Of a stretch of 64,000 nt of DNA, positions 25,497 through 33,273 are shown piece by piece. The stretch comes from UBA1479 sp038109305 (GTDB lineage: Bacteria; Pseudomonadota; Alphaproteobacteria; Rhodospirillales; Casp-alpha2). Every line of letters begins with the position of its first letter. Within the stretch, counting starts at the first letter, position 1. Made by a program: the position numbers and the translations under genes. The DNA is taken from positions 30,991-94,990 of the forward strand of contig JAYNIR010000011.1 in the NCBI GenBank assembly GCA_038109305.1. Reading direction: 5' to 3'. The notes below the pieces were generated by a model. The model was given only the letters and a program-made list of their open reading frames with translations, was not told where the DNA came from and searched no databases.

Positions 25497-26387
25497 TTAC
25501 GAAAGGCCGTACCGGGGCCGGGCGAGACGCCCGGCGGCGACCCACCAATCGGGGTGCGCGTCGGCCAATCGCCCGGCGGCGTCGAGCGCCCCGTCGTCAT
25601 CGCCGAACAGCCCGAAACAAGTGCCGCCCGAGCCCGACATGCGGGTAAGCAGAACGCCGTCTTCCGCCGCAATCGCGCCGAGCACGTGGCCGACTTCGGG
25701 CGCGACGCCTTGTGCGGCGTCCGTCAGCCCGTTTTCACGGCCCCCCAGCAGGTGGCAAAGATGCGCCGCGTCGGTGGGCGTTTGGGCAAACCGGCCCTTT
25801 CCCTGAAACCCACCCTGCCACGCCTTGAACACAGCGGGGGTCGAAACAGGGACCAGCGGATTGACCAGCACCAGCCCCACAGGCGGCAGCGTGGGGGCGG
25901 GATCGATCGCCTCCCCAATGCCGCCGACGAAGGCGGGCGCGCCGTGCCAGCAGATCGGTACGTCGGCGCCGAGGCCGAGCGCGATATCGAGAACCGCCTT
26001 TTCCGGGAGCGCCACGCCCCAAAGCCGTGTCAGGGCCTTCAACGCCGCCGCCGCGTCGGCGGAGCCACCGCCGATGCCGGACGCCACCGGCAGGTTTTTT
26101 TCCAATACGATGTGGGCGCCCGCGTCGATCCTGGCCGCGACGCGAAGCGCGCGGGCCGCCCGCAGAACGAGATTGTCCGGCTCGTCCGCCAGATCCTTGG
26201 CAAAACGCCCCCGCGTGTTGAGCGCCAAGGTCCGGCCCGGCGCGGCGCGGACGGTGACGACATCGCCCACATCGGCGAAGGCGATCAGCGTGTCGAGCAG
26301 ATGATAGCCGTCATCCCGCCGGCCCGTGACATGCAGGTAAAGGTTCAGCTTGGCGGGCGCCCTGACGGTGACCGGCGCGTCAGCCAT
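25497..26387 (-). CDS. ispE: 4-diphosphocytidyl-2-C-methyl-D-erythritol kinase
   Basis: A 296-residue GHMP kinase of the non-mevalonate isoprenoid pathway; it phosphorylates CDP-methylerythritol. N-terminal APAKLNLYLHVTGRRDDGYHLL and the ATP-binding glycine-rich loop LPVASGIGGGSADAAAAL are typical, and LTRMSGSGGTCFGLF is the C-terminal GHMP motif. Its start overlaps the end of the TPR lipoprotein gene by 8 bp, so the two are probably cotranscribed. Confidence 0.95.
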   Translation of the reverse strand: MADAPVTVRAPAKLNLYLHVTGRRDDGYHLLDTLIAFADVGDVVTVRAAPGRTLALNTRGRFAKDLADEPDNLVLRAARALRVAARIDAGAHIVLEKNLPVASGIGGGSADAAAALKALTRLWGVALPEKAVLDIALGLGADVPICWHGAPAFVGGIGEAIDPAPTLPPVGLVLVNPLVPVSTPAVFKAWQGGFQGKGRFAQTPTDAAHLCHLLGGRENGLTDAAQGVAPEVGHVLGAIAAEDGVLLTRMSGSGGTCFGLFGDDDGALDAAGRLADAHPDWWVAAGRLARPRYGLS

Positions 26388-28092
26388 CCAGGCCTTTTTC
26401 GAGCTTGTCTTTGATGTCGGGCACGATTTTTTCCTCGGGCTTGTTGCTGAGCGCGCGCTTCCATTGAAACTTTGCCTCGAGCTTGCGCCCGACCCGCCAA
26501 TAAGCGTCGCCCAGGTGATCGTTGATCACCGGGTCCTGCGGGCGCAGTTCGACCGCGCGTTCAAGTTCGCGGACCGCGTCGGCGTATTTCTTTTGCCGGT
26601 AAAACGCCCAACCGAGGCTGTCGGCGATGTAGCCGTCGTTGGGCGCCAGTTCGACCGCCTTTTTGATCATCGCCATGGCGCGTTCCAGATGTTCATTGCG
26701 TTCGATCCAGCTGTATCCCAGATAGTTCAGCACGTAGGGCTGTTCGGGTTTAAGGTCGAGCGCTTTCAAAAGATCACTTTCCGAATCCTTCCACCGCTTG
26801 GCGCGTTCCAGCACGATGCCGCGGGAGTAGAACAAACTCCAGTGATGGGACTCGGGCTTGCCGACGATCTGGATCGCCTTGGAATAGGAATCGGCTGCCT
26901 GATCATATTTTTCACCGCGCCGGTAAACATCGCCCAGATGCAGGTGGCCGTCGGGCAGGTTGGGGCGTTCCTTGATCAGCTGCGACAGTTTCTTGATCGC
27001 TTCGTCCGCTTTTTTCAGATCGTTCAGCAACGCCGCAGCCTGCAGCCGAGCACTCCAGCCATAGGCGGACTCGCCGCGGACGGAGGAGTAGATCTTGATC
27101 GCCTGTTCCAAGCGTTCTTCCTGTTCCAGGATGTCTGCCAGGATGTATTGCGCCACCGGAAAATCGGGTTTGAGATAAAGCGCCAGCCGGATCAGCGCGA
27201 TCGCCGTTTCCTGCGCGTTCCGCCGGCGGACCGACGAGCCGACGTCGTAAAGCGCCTCGGCGACGCCGTCCTGTCCGGTCTTGATCTGCAGGGGCGGCGT
27301 GGATTTTCCGTCGAGCCGCGCCATCGCCTTGTCCATCAGCCGGGTCGCCGAGTGTTCGTCCTGATAGAGCTTGTAAATCGCCCGGGCCTTTTCCTTGTCG
27401 CCCTTTCGTTCATAGAGCGCGCCCAACAGGTGGGTCACCCGCGACGACGGCGGCGATTGCCGTTCCGCCACCTGGCTCAGTTCCTTGGCCGCATCGGCGA
27501 CCTTGCCGTCCAGTTGCAGCAGCAGCGCCCGGTGGATGCCAACCAGGTTCGACACGCCCTCCGTCTTCGACATTTTGTCGATGGCCGCGAGCGCATCCGA
27601 CGGTTTGCCCTGGGCGAACCGGGTCCAGCCCAGTAGCAACGGCTTGGTCAGGCCCGACAAGCCCTGATCCGGCAGTTTGTCCATGATCTGCGCGGCCTTG
27701 TCGTAACGCTTATGCTTGATGTGTTCGACCGCGATGGTCATGCGGGCAATGGTCTGATCCGGTTCGTCCTTCAGGAATTTTTCGGCGAGCTTCACCGCCT
27801 CGGCCATGCGACCTTCGATCAGGTGCACGATGAACGCCTGGCGCAACAGGCCCGGCGTTTCCGGCCGCTGTTTAAGCGCCGCGCCGTAATAGGCGGCGGC
27901 GGCGGCGAAGTCGCCGTCGTTCTGCGCATGGAGGGCCGCCAGATAATTGCCAACGAAAGTGTTTTTCTGCAGGTCGGCGGCCTGCGAGTCATTCGTCTTG
28001 GCGACGGCGGGCGGCGAAACCGCAAGACAACCGGCCAGGATTATCCCGGCGAGCGCCGGTGGGCCAAAGAAGGAAATTCCGGAGAAGGGCAT
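26380..28092 (-). CDS. Tetratricopeptide-repeat lipoprotein
   Basis: A 570-residue protein beginning with a signal peptide and lipobox (IILAGC, acylated Cys about residue 21). The rest is many TPR units, for example DGDFAAAAAYYGAALKQRP, PDGHLHLGDVYRRGEKYDQA, YVLNYLGYSWIERNEHLERA and DSLGWAFYRQKKYADAVREL. Probably faces the periplasm from the outer or inner membrane and organises a protein complex. Large alphaproteobacterial TPR proteins often sit directly upstream of ispE as here. Partner unknown. Confidence 0.88.
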   Translation of the reverse strand: MPFSGISFFGPPALAGIILAGCLAVSPPAVAKTNDSQAADLQKNTFVGNYLAALHAQNDGDFAAAAAYYGAALKQRPETPGLLRQAFIVHLIEGRMAEAVKLAEKFLKDEPDQTIARMTIAVEHIKHKRYDKAAQIMDKLPDQGLSGLTKPLLLGWTRFAQGKPSDALAAIDKMSKTEGVSNLVGIHRALLLQLDGKVADAAKELSQVAERQSPPSSRVTHLLGALYERKGDKEKARAIYKLYQDEHSATRLMDKAMARLDGKSTPPLQIKTGQDGVAEALYDVGSSVRRRNAQETAIALIRLALYLKPDFPVAQYILADILEQEERLEQAIKIYSSVRGESAYGWSARLQAAALLNDLKKADEAIKKLSQLIKERPNLPDGHLHLGDVYRRGEKYDQAADSYSKAIQIVGKPESHHWSLFYSRGIVLERAKRWKDSESDLLKALDLKPEQPYVLNYLGYSWIERNEHLERAMAMIKKAVELAPNDGYIADSLGWAFYRQKKYADAVRELERAVELRPQDPVINDHLGDAYWRVGRKLEAKFQWKRALSNKPEEKIVPDIKDKLEKGLDG

Positions 28093-28223
28093 ATGTATTG
28101 AGCTCTTGTTGAATGCGGGCGCCAGTCTAACCCAGGGTGGCTCCAGCGGCCAGCACCGGCTTGACGGTTTACCCCTGGCTATAGCCCATTGACGGCGGAA
28201 TTAGGGCAAGGGAGGCGCATGGC

Positions 28224-28472
28224 ATGAATACGCGACGCGACAAACCGCTGGTCCTTCGCTCGCTCGAGAACCAGGTCGGCACGCGTTGCGCCGATCTGTT
28301 CCGCCGCGCGGACGGCACCTTCGGGTTTGAGGAATACCGCCGCGATCCGGAAGACCCCTGGGGATGGGACGGGGCCGCCGGGTTCGCGGATCGGACCTTC
28401 GCGTCGGGGGATGCCGCGCGCGCCGCCGCCGGGAATGCCGTCGACTGGCTGACGCCCGGCGGGGATGCCTGA
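28224..28472 (+). CDS. Conserved hypothetical small protein
   Basis: Eighty-two residues with no known domain. The central segment FGFEEYRRDPEDPWGWDG and an Ala-rich helix followed by VDWLTPGGDA look like a compact conserved alphaproteobacterial protein of unknown function. No signal peptide or membrane helix. It is divergent from the TPR lipoprotein gene and lies 247 bp upstream of the cold-shock gene; that gap shows no other gene and probably carries the long 5' leader of the cold-shock mRNA. Confidence 0.6.
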   Translation: MNTRRDKPLVLRSLENQVGTRCADLFRRADGTFGFEEYRRDPEDPWGWDGAAGFADRTFASGDAARAAAGNAVDWLTPGGDA

Positions 28473-28719
28473 TCCACCCGCCTGAAAATACGATTTCGCT
28501 TGTCTTTCAAGGTGCGAGGTCTTACCAATTCAGCGCGTGATTTGAACCTCTGCCGACCGTGGCGGGCGGTGTCGGCGGCAAGCCGCAAACGAACCTCCAT
28601 CCCATCGGAAGCGTATAGTCACCCGGAAAGCGCTGTTGCTTACCCGGTTTTCATGATGCCGTTTTCCCGGGCGCGACTGACGAGGCCGGGCGCGGTGCCA
28701 CTACAGGACTGTGAGTAAA

Positions 28720-28926
28720 ATGACCACTGGAACGGTAAAATTCTTCAACCAGAAAAAAGGCTACGGCTTCATCACCCCGGAAGACGGCTCCAAGGACGTG
28801 TTCGTGCACATCACCGCCGTCGAACAATCCGGCATGGCCGGTCTTACCGAAGGCCACAAGGTTTCCTACGAAGTGCAGCAGGAAGCCCGTGGCCCGAAGG
28901 CCGTCAATCTGGCGGAAGCCTCCTAA
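28720..28926 (+). CDS. Cold-shock protein (CspA family)
   Basis: A 68-residue OB-fold RNA chaperone. TTGTVKFFNQKKGYGFITPED contains RNP1 (KGYGFI) and DVFVHITAV contains RNP2. The conserved family begins at the ATG at 28720; a GTG three codons earlier (28711) is possible. A strong terminator hairpin follows 30 bp after the stop. Expected to bind single-stranded RNA and DNA and melt mRNA structure. Confidence 0.94.
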   Translation: MTTGTVKFFNQKKGYGFITPEDGSKDVFVHITAVEQSGMAGLTEGHKVSYEVQQEARGPKAVNLAEAS

Positions 28927-28956
28927 AAAAAGAGCTGCTTGAAGAAAGCGGTTCCA

Positions 28957-28989
28957 GGGTCACCCGGGTAACGGGCGGCCCTTTCTTTT
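28957..28989 (+). terminator. Intrinsic terminator of the cold-shock gene
   Basis: GGGTCACCCG-GGTAA-CGGGCGGCCC forms a near-perfect 10-bp stem (one G-U pair, one mismatch) with a 5-base loop, followed by TTTCTTTT. Confidence 0.7.
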
Positions 28990-29145
28990 GCCGCAAAACC
29001 TGAGGGCGCATGAGCCTGTTGCCGCGCCCGCCGTCGTCGCTACGCTCCGGGCGGGGGACAGTGGCTTTGCGACGGATTGTTGACGAACCCGCCGAAAATA
29101 GCCGACCATACGGGCAACAAAACACCCATCCGGGAGGAACCCCCC

Positions 29146-30525
29146 ATGCCCGACAGCCACGACACCGCCCAGCAGGCGGCGACTGCAACCCCAACGCATG
29201 ATCTTGCCCGCTGGATTTCCGGCGCCAAGCCCGCCGATTTTACGCCCCGCGCCCGGCGCTGGGCGCGCCATGCGATCTTGGACTGGTTCGGCGTGACCAT
29301 TGCCGGCGCCGACGATCCGTTGGTCGGCATTCTGGCCGACGACGCCCTTGCCGCCGGCGAAGCCGGCGCGGCCCCGCTGGTCGGCCGGACCGAAAAAGTC
29401 ACCCCCACCATGGCCGCGATGATCAACGGGGCCGCGTCCCACGCGCTTGATTACGACGACGTCAACAAACGGTTGCACGGCCACCCGACGGTGCCGGTGG
29501 TGCCGGCAATCATGGCGCTGGCGCAGCAGACGGGGTCGTCGGGCCGCGACGTGGTCGACGCCTTCATCGTTGGTTACGAGGCCGAATGCCTGGTGGGCGA
29601 AATGATGGGGTTGGCACATTACGATCACGGCTGGCATGCGACGGCCACCGTCGGCACCTTCGGCGCCGCTGCCGGGTGTGCGCGGATGCTCGGCCTGGAC
29701 GCGGACAAAACCGCCATGGCCTTGGGCATCGCGGCGACCCAGGCGGCCGGGCTTAAATCCATGTTCGGCACCATGTGCAAACCGCTGCACGCCGGCAAGG
29801 CGGCGATGAACGGGCTGTTGGCAGCGCGTTTGGCCGCCCGGGGGTTTACCTCGCGCCCCGACGCCATCGAATGCGAACAGGGCTTCGGCAAAACGCAGTC
29901 GGCGGACTTCCACACCCTTCCCGTCCGCCCGGATCCGGCGGCGCCCTATGCGGTCGAGGAAAATTTGTTCAAGTATCACGCCGCCTGCTACCTGACCCAT
30001 TCGTCCATCGAGGCGATCCGCAAGATGACCCAGCACCACGGCTTCGGCGCGGCGGACGTGACCCGCGTGCGTACCCGGGTCGACGCTGGCCACCGAAAGG
30101 TCTGCGACATCCCGGAACCGGAAACGGGTCTGCAGGTGAAGTTTTCCATCCGCCACTGCATCGCCATGGCCTTAAGCGGGATCGATACCAGCGACCGCGA
30201 CATTTACACCGAAGCAACAGCCAACCGGCCGGATCTGATGGACCTTCGCCGTAAGGTCGAAGTCGAAGACACCAAACACAAAAGCCGCCACGCGGCAGAA
30301 GTGGTGATCGACCTGACAGACGGGCGCTCGGTCGTCGAATTTTTCGATGTCGGCGCGCCAGCGGACGACGTGGACCTGCAGGAACAACGCCTTGCCGCCA
30401 AGTTCACGCGGCTGGCCGAGCCGACCATCGGCGCCGGCAAAACCAAAACCGCCGCCGACCAAGTGATGAAACTTGACGACGCCGAAGACGTGAACGAGCT
30501 TCTTAAGTCCGTCGCGCTCGCCTGA
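29146..30525 (+). CDS. MmgE/PrpD family protein (2-methylcitrate dehydratase-like)
   Basis: A 459-residue protein of the MmgE/PrpD fold. Signatures include DWFGVTIAGADDP, NGAASHALDYDDVNKRLHGHPTVP and GLKSMFGTMCKPLHAGKAA, the active-site region of 2-methylcitrate/cis-aconitate-type enzymes. A GGGAGGAA ribosome-binding site precedes ATG 29146; the frame is open to 29077 but without conserved sequence. It heads an operon with a VOC protein and a carboxymuconolactone-decarboxylase-like protein, so it probably dehydrates or isomerises a hydroxy acid other than methylcitrate in an uncharacterised catabolic route. Confidence 0.9.
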   Translation: MPDSHDTAQQAATATPTHDLARWISGAKPADFTPRARRWARHAILDWFGVTIAGADDPLVGILADDALAAGEAGAAPLVGRTEKVTPTMAAMINGAASHALDYDDVNKRLHGHPTVPVVPAIMALAQQTGSSGRDVVDAFIVGYEAECLVGEMMGLAHYDHGWHATATVGTFGAAAGCARMLGLDADKTAMALGIAATQAAGLKSMFGTMCKPLHAGKAAMNGLLAARLAARGFTSRPDAIECEQGFGKTQSADFHTLPVRPDPAAPYAVEENLFKYHAACYLTHSSIEAIRKMTQHHGFGAADVTRVRTRVDAGHRKVCDIPEPETGLQVKFSIRHCIAMALSGIDTSDRDIYTEATANRPDLMDLRRKVEVEDTKHKSRHAAEVVIDLTDGRSVVEFFDVGAPADDVDLQEQRLAAKFTRLAEPTIGAGKTKTAADQVMKLDDAEDVNELLKSVALA

Positions 30526-30557
30526 TCCGATCACAGACGTTTATACAAGAGGCCGAT

Positions 30558-30956
30558 ATGTCCAAATTCACCTTCGAACACATCCACCTGCGCAGCCCCG
30601 ATCCGGAGGCCACCGCCGCCTATTACGAAAAAATGTTCGATGCGGAGGTTATCCGCTCCGCACCTGACGGCAAGCCGCGCATCGACCTTAAACTCGGCGG
30701 CTGCGACATCTTCATCGCGCCGGTGAAGCCGGGTGACAAAGTCGGCCAGCCGCCGGAAACGCCCTATCAGGGGCTCGATCATTTCGGACTCTGCGTCAAA
30801 GACATCGACGCCACCGTCGCCGAACTGAAAGCCAAGGGGGCGGAATTCACCATGGATCCGTTCGACATCCGCCCGGGTGTGCGCATCGCGTTTATCCGGG
30901 CCCCCCAGGGCGTTTCCATTGAACTGCTGCAGCGGAACCCGGAACTCGGCCTCTGA
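30558..30956 (+). CDS. VOC (glyoxalase/extradiol dioxygenase fold) protein
   Basis: A 132-residue vicinal-oxygen-chelate protein: an N-terminal FEHIHLRSPDPEATAAYYEKMF repeat and a second GLDHFGLCVKDIDATVAELK repeat, ending with ISIELLQ-type strand (VSIELLQRN). Metal ligands could be the first His (FEHIHL), a second-repeat His and the late Glu. It starts 32 bp after the PrpD-like gene and belongs to the same operon. Reaction unknown (isomerase, lyase or dioxygenase are possible). Confidence 0.88.
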   Translation: MSKFTFEHIHLRSPDPEATAAYYEKMFDAEVIRSAPDGKPRIDLKLGGCDIFIAPVKPGDKVGQPPETPYQGLDHFGLCVKDIDATVAELKAKGAEFTMDPFDIRPGVRIAFIRAPQGVSIELLQRNPELGL

Positions 30957-31016
30957 CGCTGGGCCCGGGCCCTCGGCCTTTCACCACCCTGGCCCCATAG
31001 CGGAACGAAGCGCCCC

Positions 31017-31568
31017 ATGCCGCGCCTACCCTACCCAACCGACACGGACGATTACCCAGCGGAAACCCGTGCCGCCCTTCGCCACATCATCGAAAGCCGG
31101 GGCGGCAAGACGCCGCCGCCGTCAACCTACATGACCCATGCGGGCAAGGCCGGGGCGCTGTTGTCGGACCTGGTCGAACACTTGCGCCATCACACGTCGC
31201 TAAGCGATGCGGAAACGGAACTGGCAATCTGCATGTCGGCGCGGTCAACAGGCTCGGATTTCATATGGAACGCGCATGTTAAGCTTGGCCTTGCCGCCGG
31301 CACGCGGGCGGAAGCCATTGATGCGGTGGACACAGGCGGGCCGCTCGATCACCTGACCGCCGACGAGGCGCTGATCATCACCTACGGCCGCGAATTGTTA
31401 CTTGGACCGAAAGTCAGCGACGAAACCTACGACGCTGTCCGCGCGCGGTGGAGCGTAAAGGGATTGCTCGACATGACGGCGGTGATGAGCGTCTATCTTA
31501 TGAATGCCGCGATCCTTCGCGCCGTTGACCACCAGGCGCCCGCGGGGGCGCGGATGCTGACGCGGTAA
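31017..31568 (+). CDS. Carboxymuconolactone decarboxylase family protein
   Basis: A 183-residue all-helical protein of the CMD/AhpD-like fold. The conserved stretch is LSDAETELAICMSARSTGSDFIWNAHVKLGLAAG, where a classic family member would have a CxxC; here the cysteine pair is absent, so a decarboxylase-type rather than a peroxidase-type role is more likely. Third gene of the PrpD/VOC operon, convergent with the broken HAD gene. Substrate unknown. Confidence 0.85.
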   Translation: MPRLPYPTDTDDYPAETRAALRHIIESRGGKTPPPSTYMTHAGKAGALLSDLVEHLRHHTSLSDAETELAICMSARSTGSDFIWNAHVKLGLAAGTRAEAIDAVDTGGPLDHLTADEALIITYGRELLLGPKVSDETYDAVRARWSVKGLLDMTAVMSVYLMNAAILRAVDHQAPAGARMLTR

Positions 31569-31578
31569 AAGCGTCCAC

Positions 31579-32281
31579 CTAACCGGCGACCGCCGCAACG
31601 AAGCTTTCCATCGTCGGGAAAGTCGCCATCGGCACCGCCAGTTCCGCGCCGAACCCGGTGTGCCCGAGGCCCCGGTTTTCACGGTTGATCCAGACAAGGT
31701 CCAGCCCCAGCACGTTTGCCGGGCGCACATCGGTGCGACGGCTCTGCGCCGCGTGCAGCGCGCGATGCGGCGGGATGCCGCGGGCCGCCAGATCGGTCAG
31801 GCCCAGGACGAAATGCGGGAGCGACGGTTTGCTCGCCCCCGCCCGCTCGGCGGTCACGACGGCGTCGAAGCAATCGCCCAGCTTGGCGTGGCTGGCGGCA
31901 AAAGACGCGTCGTCCATGTTGGTCAGCTCGCCGAGCACGCAGCGTTCGCGAAGCCGGGCCAGCGCCGCGACGCTGTCGGCACGGGGCGGCCATGCCGGGA
32001 CGCACCCGCCGAAACGGATTTGTTCATCCCGGTCCAGATCGAGCCCGAATTCGTTGACGATGTGGGCATAGGCTGCTTGCAGGATTGATGGATAAGGCCG
32101 CGCCGGCGACAGCGCCCGATAGTGCGCGTGCCCGGTCGAACGCGTCCAGTAACGCCGCGTCGCCGATCATCGCATGGTCCGAGCCGACCTAGGACCGCAA
32201 AGACACCATGATCGTTGGCAACCAGTCGATCAGCGTGCCGTACACGTCGAACGTGACAGCGTCGTAACCCTTGATTTGCAT
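31579..32281 (-). pseudogene. Haloacid dehalogenase type II-like gene, broken
   Basis: ATG 32281 begins QIKGYDAVTFDVYGTLIDW, the HAD motif I (DVYGT). An in-frame TAG interrupts after SLRS, then the frame continues with LLDAFDR. One extra base in a G run (near 32120) shifts into the frame AHYRALSPARPYPS, QAAYAHIVNEFGLDLD, CVLGELTNMDDASF (motif II) and ERAGASKPSLPHF with the motif III Lys, ending DMESFV-like at 31579. Domain order and spacing are those of type II haloacid dehalogenases. Divergent from the GntR regulator; a palindromic operator candidate lies between them. Confidence 0.75.
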
Positions 32282-32303
32282 GGTGAGGTCTCGTGTGATA
32301 CTA

Positions 32304-32322
32304 ATTATCGTTAATCGATAAT
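32304..32322. promoter_or_regulatory. Candidate GntR-family operator
   Basis: ATTATCG-TTAAT-CGATAAT is a perfect 7-bp inverted repeat with a 5-bp spacer in an AT-rich island between the divergent HAD pseudogene and the GntR gene. Size and position fit a dimeric GntR-type repressor controlling itself and its neighbour. Confidence 0.55.
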
Positions 32323-32341
32323 AAAGAGACAAGGGCGCCCG

Positions 32342-33034
32342 ATGTCAAGTCTTACCAAAAAGCGGAACACGCCAACCACAGCCGACGCGCCGGTGTCGCG
32401 GCTGTCGATTGCGGAAACCATCGCCCGCGACCTGCGGCGCGACATCCTGGGCGCCGTCATCCCGCCGGGGCAGCCGATCCGGCAGGACCACATCGCCCGG
32501 ACATACGGCGTCAGTCAGGCGCCGGTGCGCGAGGCGTTGCGGCAGCTCGCGTCGGAGAATCTGGTTTCCTACGAGGTCAACTGCGGCGTGAAGGTCCCCG
32601 CCCTCGCCCCCCAGGAGGCCCTGGAAATCGGTGCGCTCCTGGCGAAGCTCGAGCCCGAATTCATCGCGCCGGCGGCAAAGGCATTTACCGCGGCCGATTA
32701 CGAAAAGGCTAAAACCGCGCTGAAGAAAATTTCCCAGGCGTCATCCGTGCCCGACCTGTTGCAAGCGAAAGAGGATTTCCACGAAGCGATCTTCGTCCCG
32801 GCGGCACTCCCCGTGACCCTGCAGATCGTCCGTCAACTGCGACGCCGTTACGCGCGGTATCTCGGCTTCATGTGGCAACATGGCGGCAACCCCCGGGCGT
32901 CCAGGAAAGAACACCGTGACCTTCCCGACCTGATATCGGACGGCCAGGTACGCCAAGCCCGCGACCTTTTGAAAAGCCACATCGAGCGAACTACCGAGAC
33001 GCTTGCCAAGTCGCTGGCACGATATCAGCTGTAA
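32342..33034 (+). CDS. GntR family transcriptional regulator (FCD domain)
   Basis: A 230-residue regulator. Residues about 22-88 form the winged helix (IARDLRRDILGAVIPPGQPI, then ARTYGVSQAPVREALRQLASENLVSYE), the hallmark GntR recognition segment. The C-terminal two-thirds is a helical FCD ligand-binding domain (KEDFHEAIF, then EHRDLPDLISDGQVRQARDLLKSHIE). Probably controls the neighbouring HAD/PrpD cluster; effector unknown. Confidence 0.9.
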   Translation: MSSLTKKRNTPTTADAPVSRLSIAETIARDLRRDILGAVIPPGQPIRQDHIARTYGVSQAPVREALRQLASENLVSYEVNCGVKVPALAPQEALEIGALLAKLEPEFIAPAAKAFTAADYEKAKTALKKISQASSVPDLLQAKEDFHEAIFVPAALPVTLQIVRQLRRRYARYLGFMWQHGGNPRASRKEHRDLPDLISDGQVRQARDLLKSHIERTTETLAKSLARYQL

Positions 33035-33115
33035 GTGGCGATCGACGTCGGGTTGTGTCGGGCGAATTTATTTCCGCCCGTGCCTTGGGCCCTCGGTGCG
33101 ACCGGCGATTACTAT

Positions 33116-33264
33116 TTTCGCGCAAAACCACCGTCGCGGACTTTCAGTCCGCTCGGGGCGCATGAGAATTTTATGCGCGCGTCGTCGTGCATTCGGCGCT
33201 CAGGCCGCGCAATAGGGTTAACTTTCGCGCAAAGCCAAGGTCGCGGACTTTCAGTCCACTCAGG
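33116..33264 (+). repeat. Pair of direct repeats, each with an internal stem-loop
   Basis: Two 42-nt copies (33116-33157 and 33223-33264) match at 37 positions. Both contain GTCGCGGACTTTCAGTCC; the GGACT-TTC-AGTCC hairpin is extended to 7 bp in the first copy. They fill the convergent gap between the GntR gene and the ETF-QO gene. There is no T tract, so they are REP-like elements rather than typical terminators. Confidence 0.6.
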
Positions 33265-33273
33265 TTTTGCGGC

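Noticed and set aside
25353..27636. Long plus-strand frames opposite ispE and the TPR gene
   Set aside because: Shadows of the real minus-strand genes; no ribosome-binding sites or conserved motifs.
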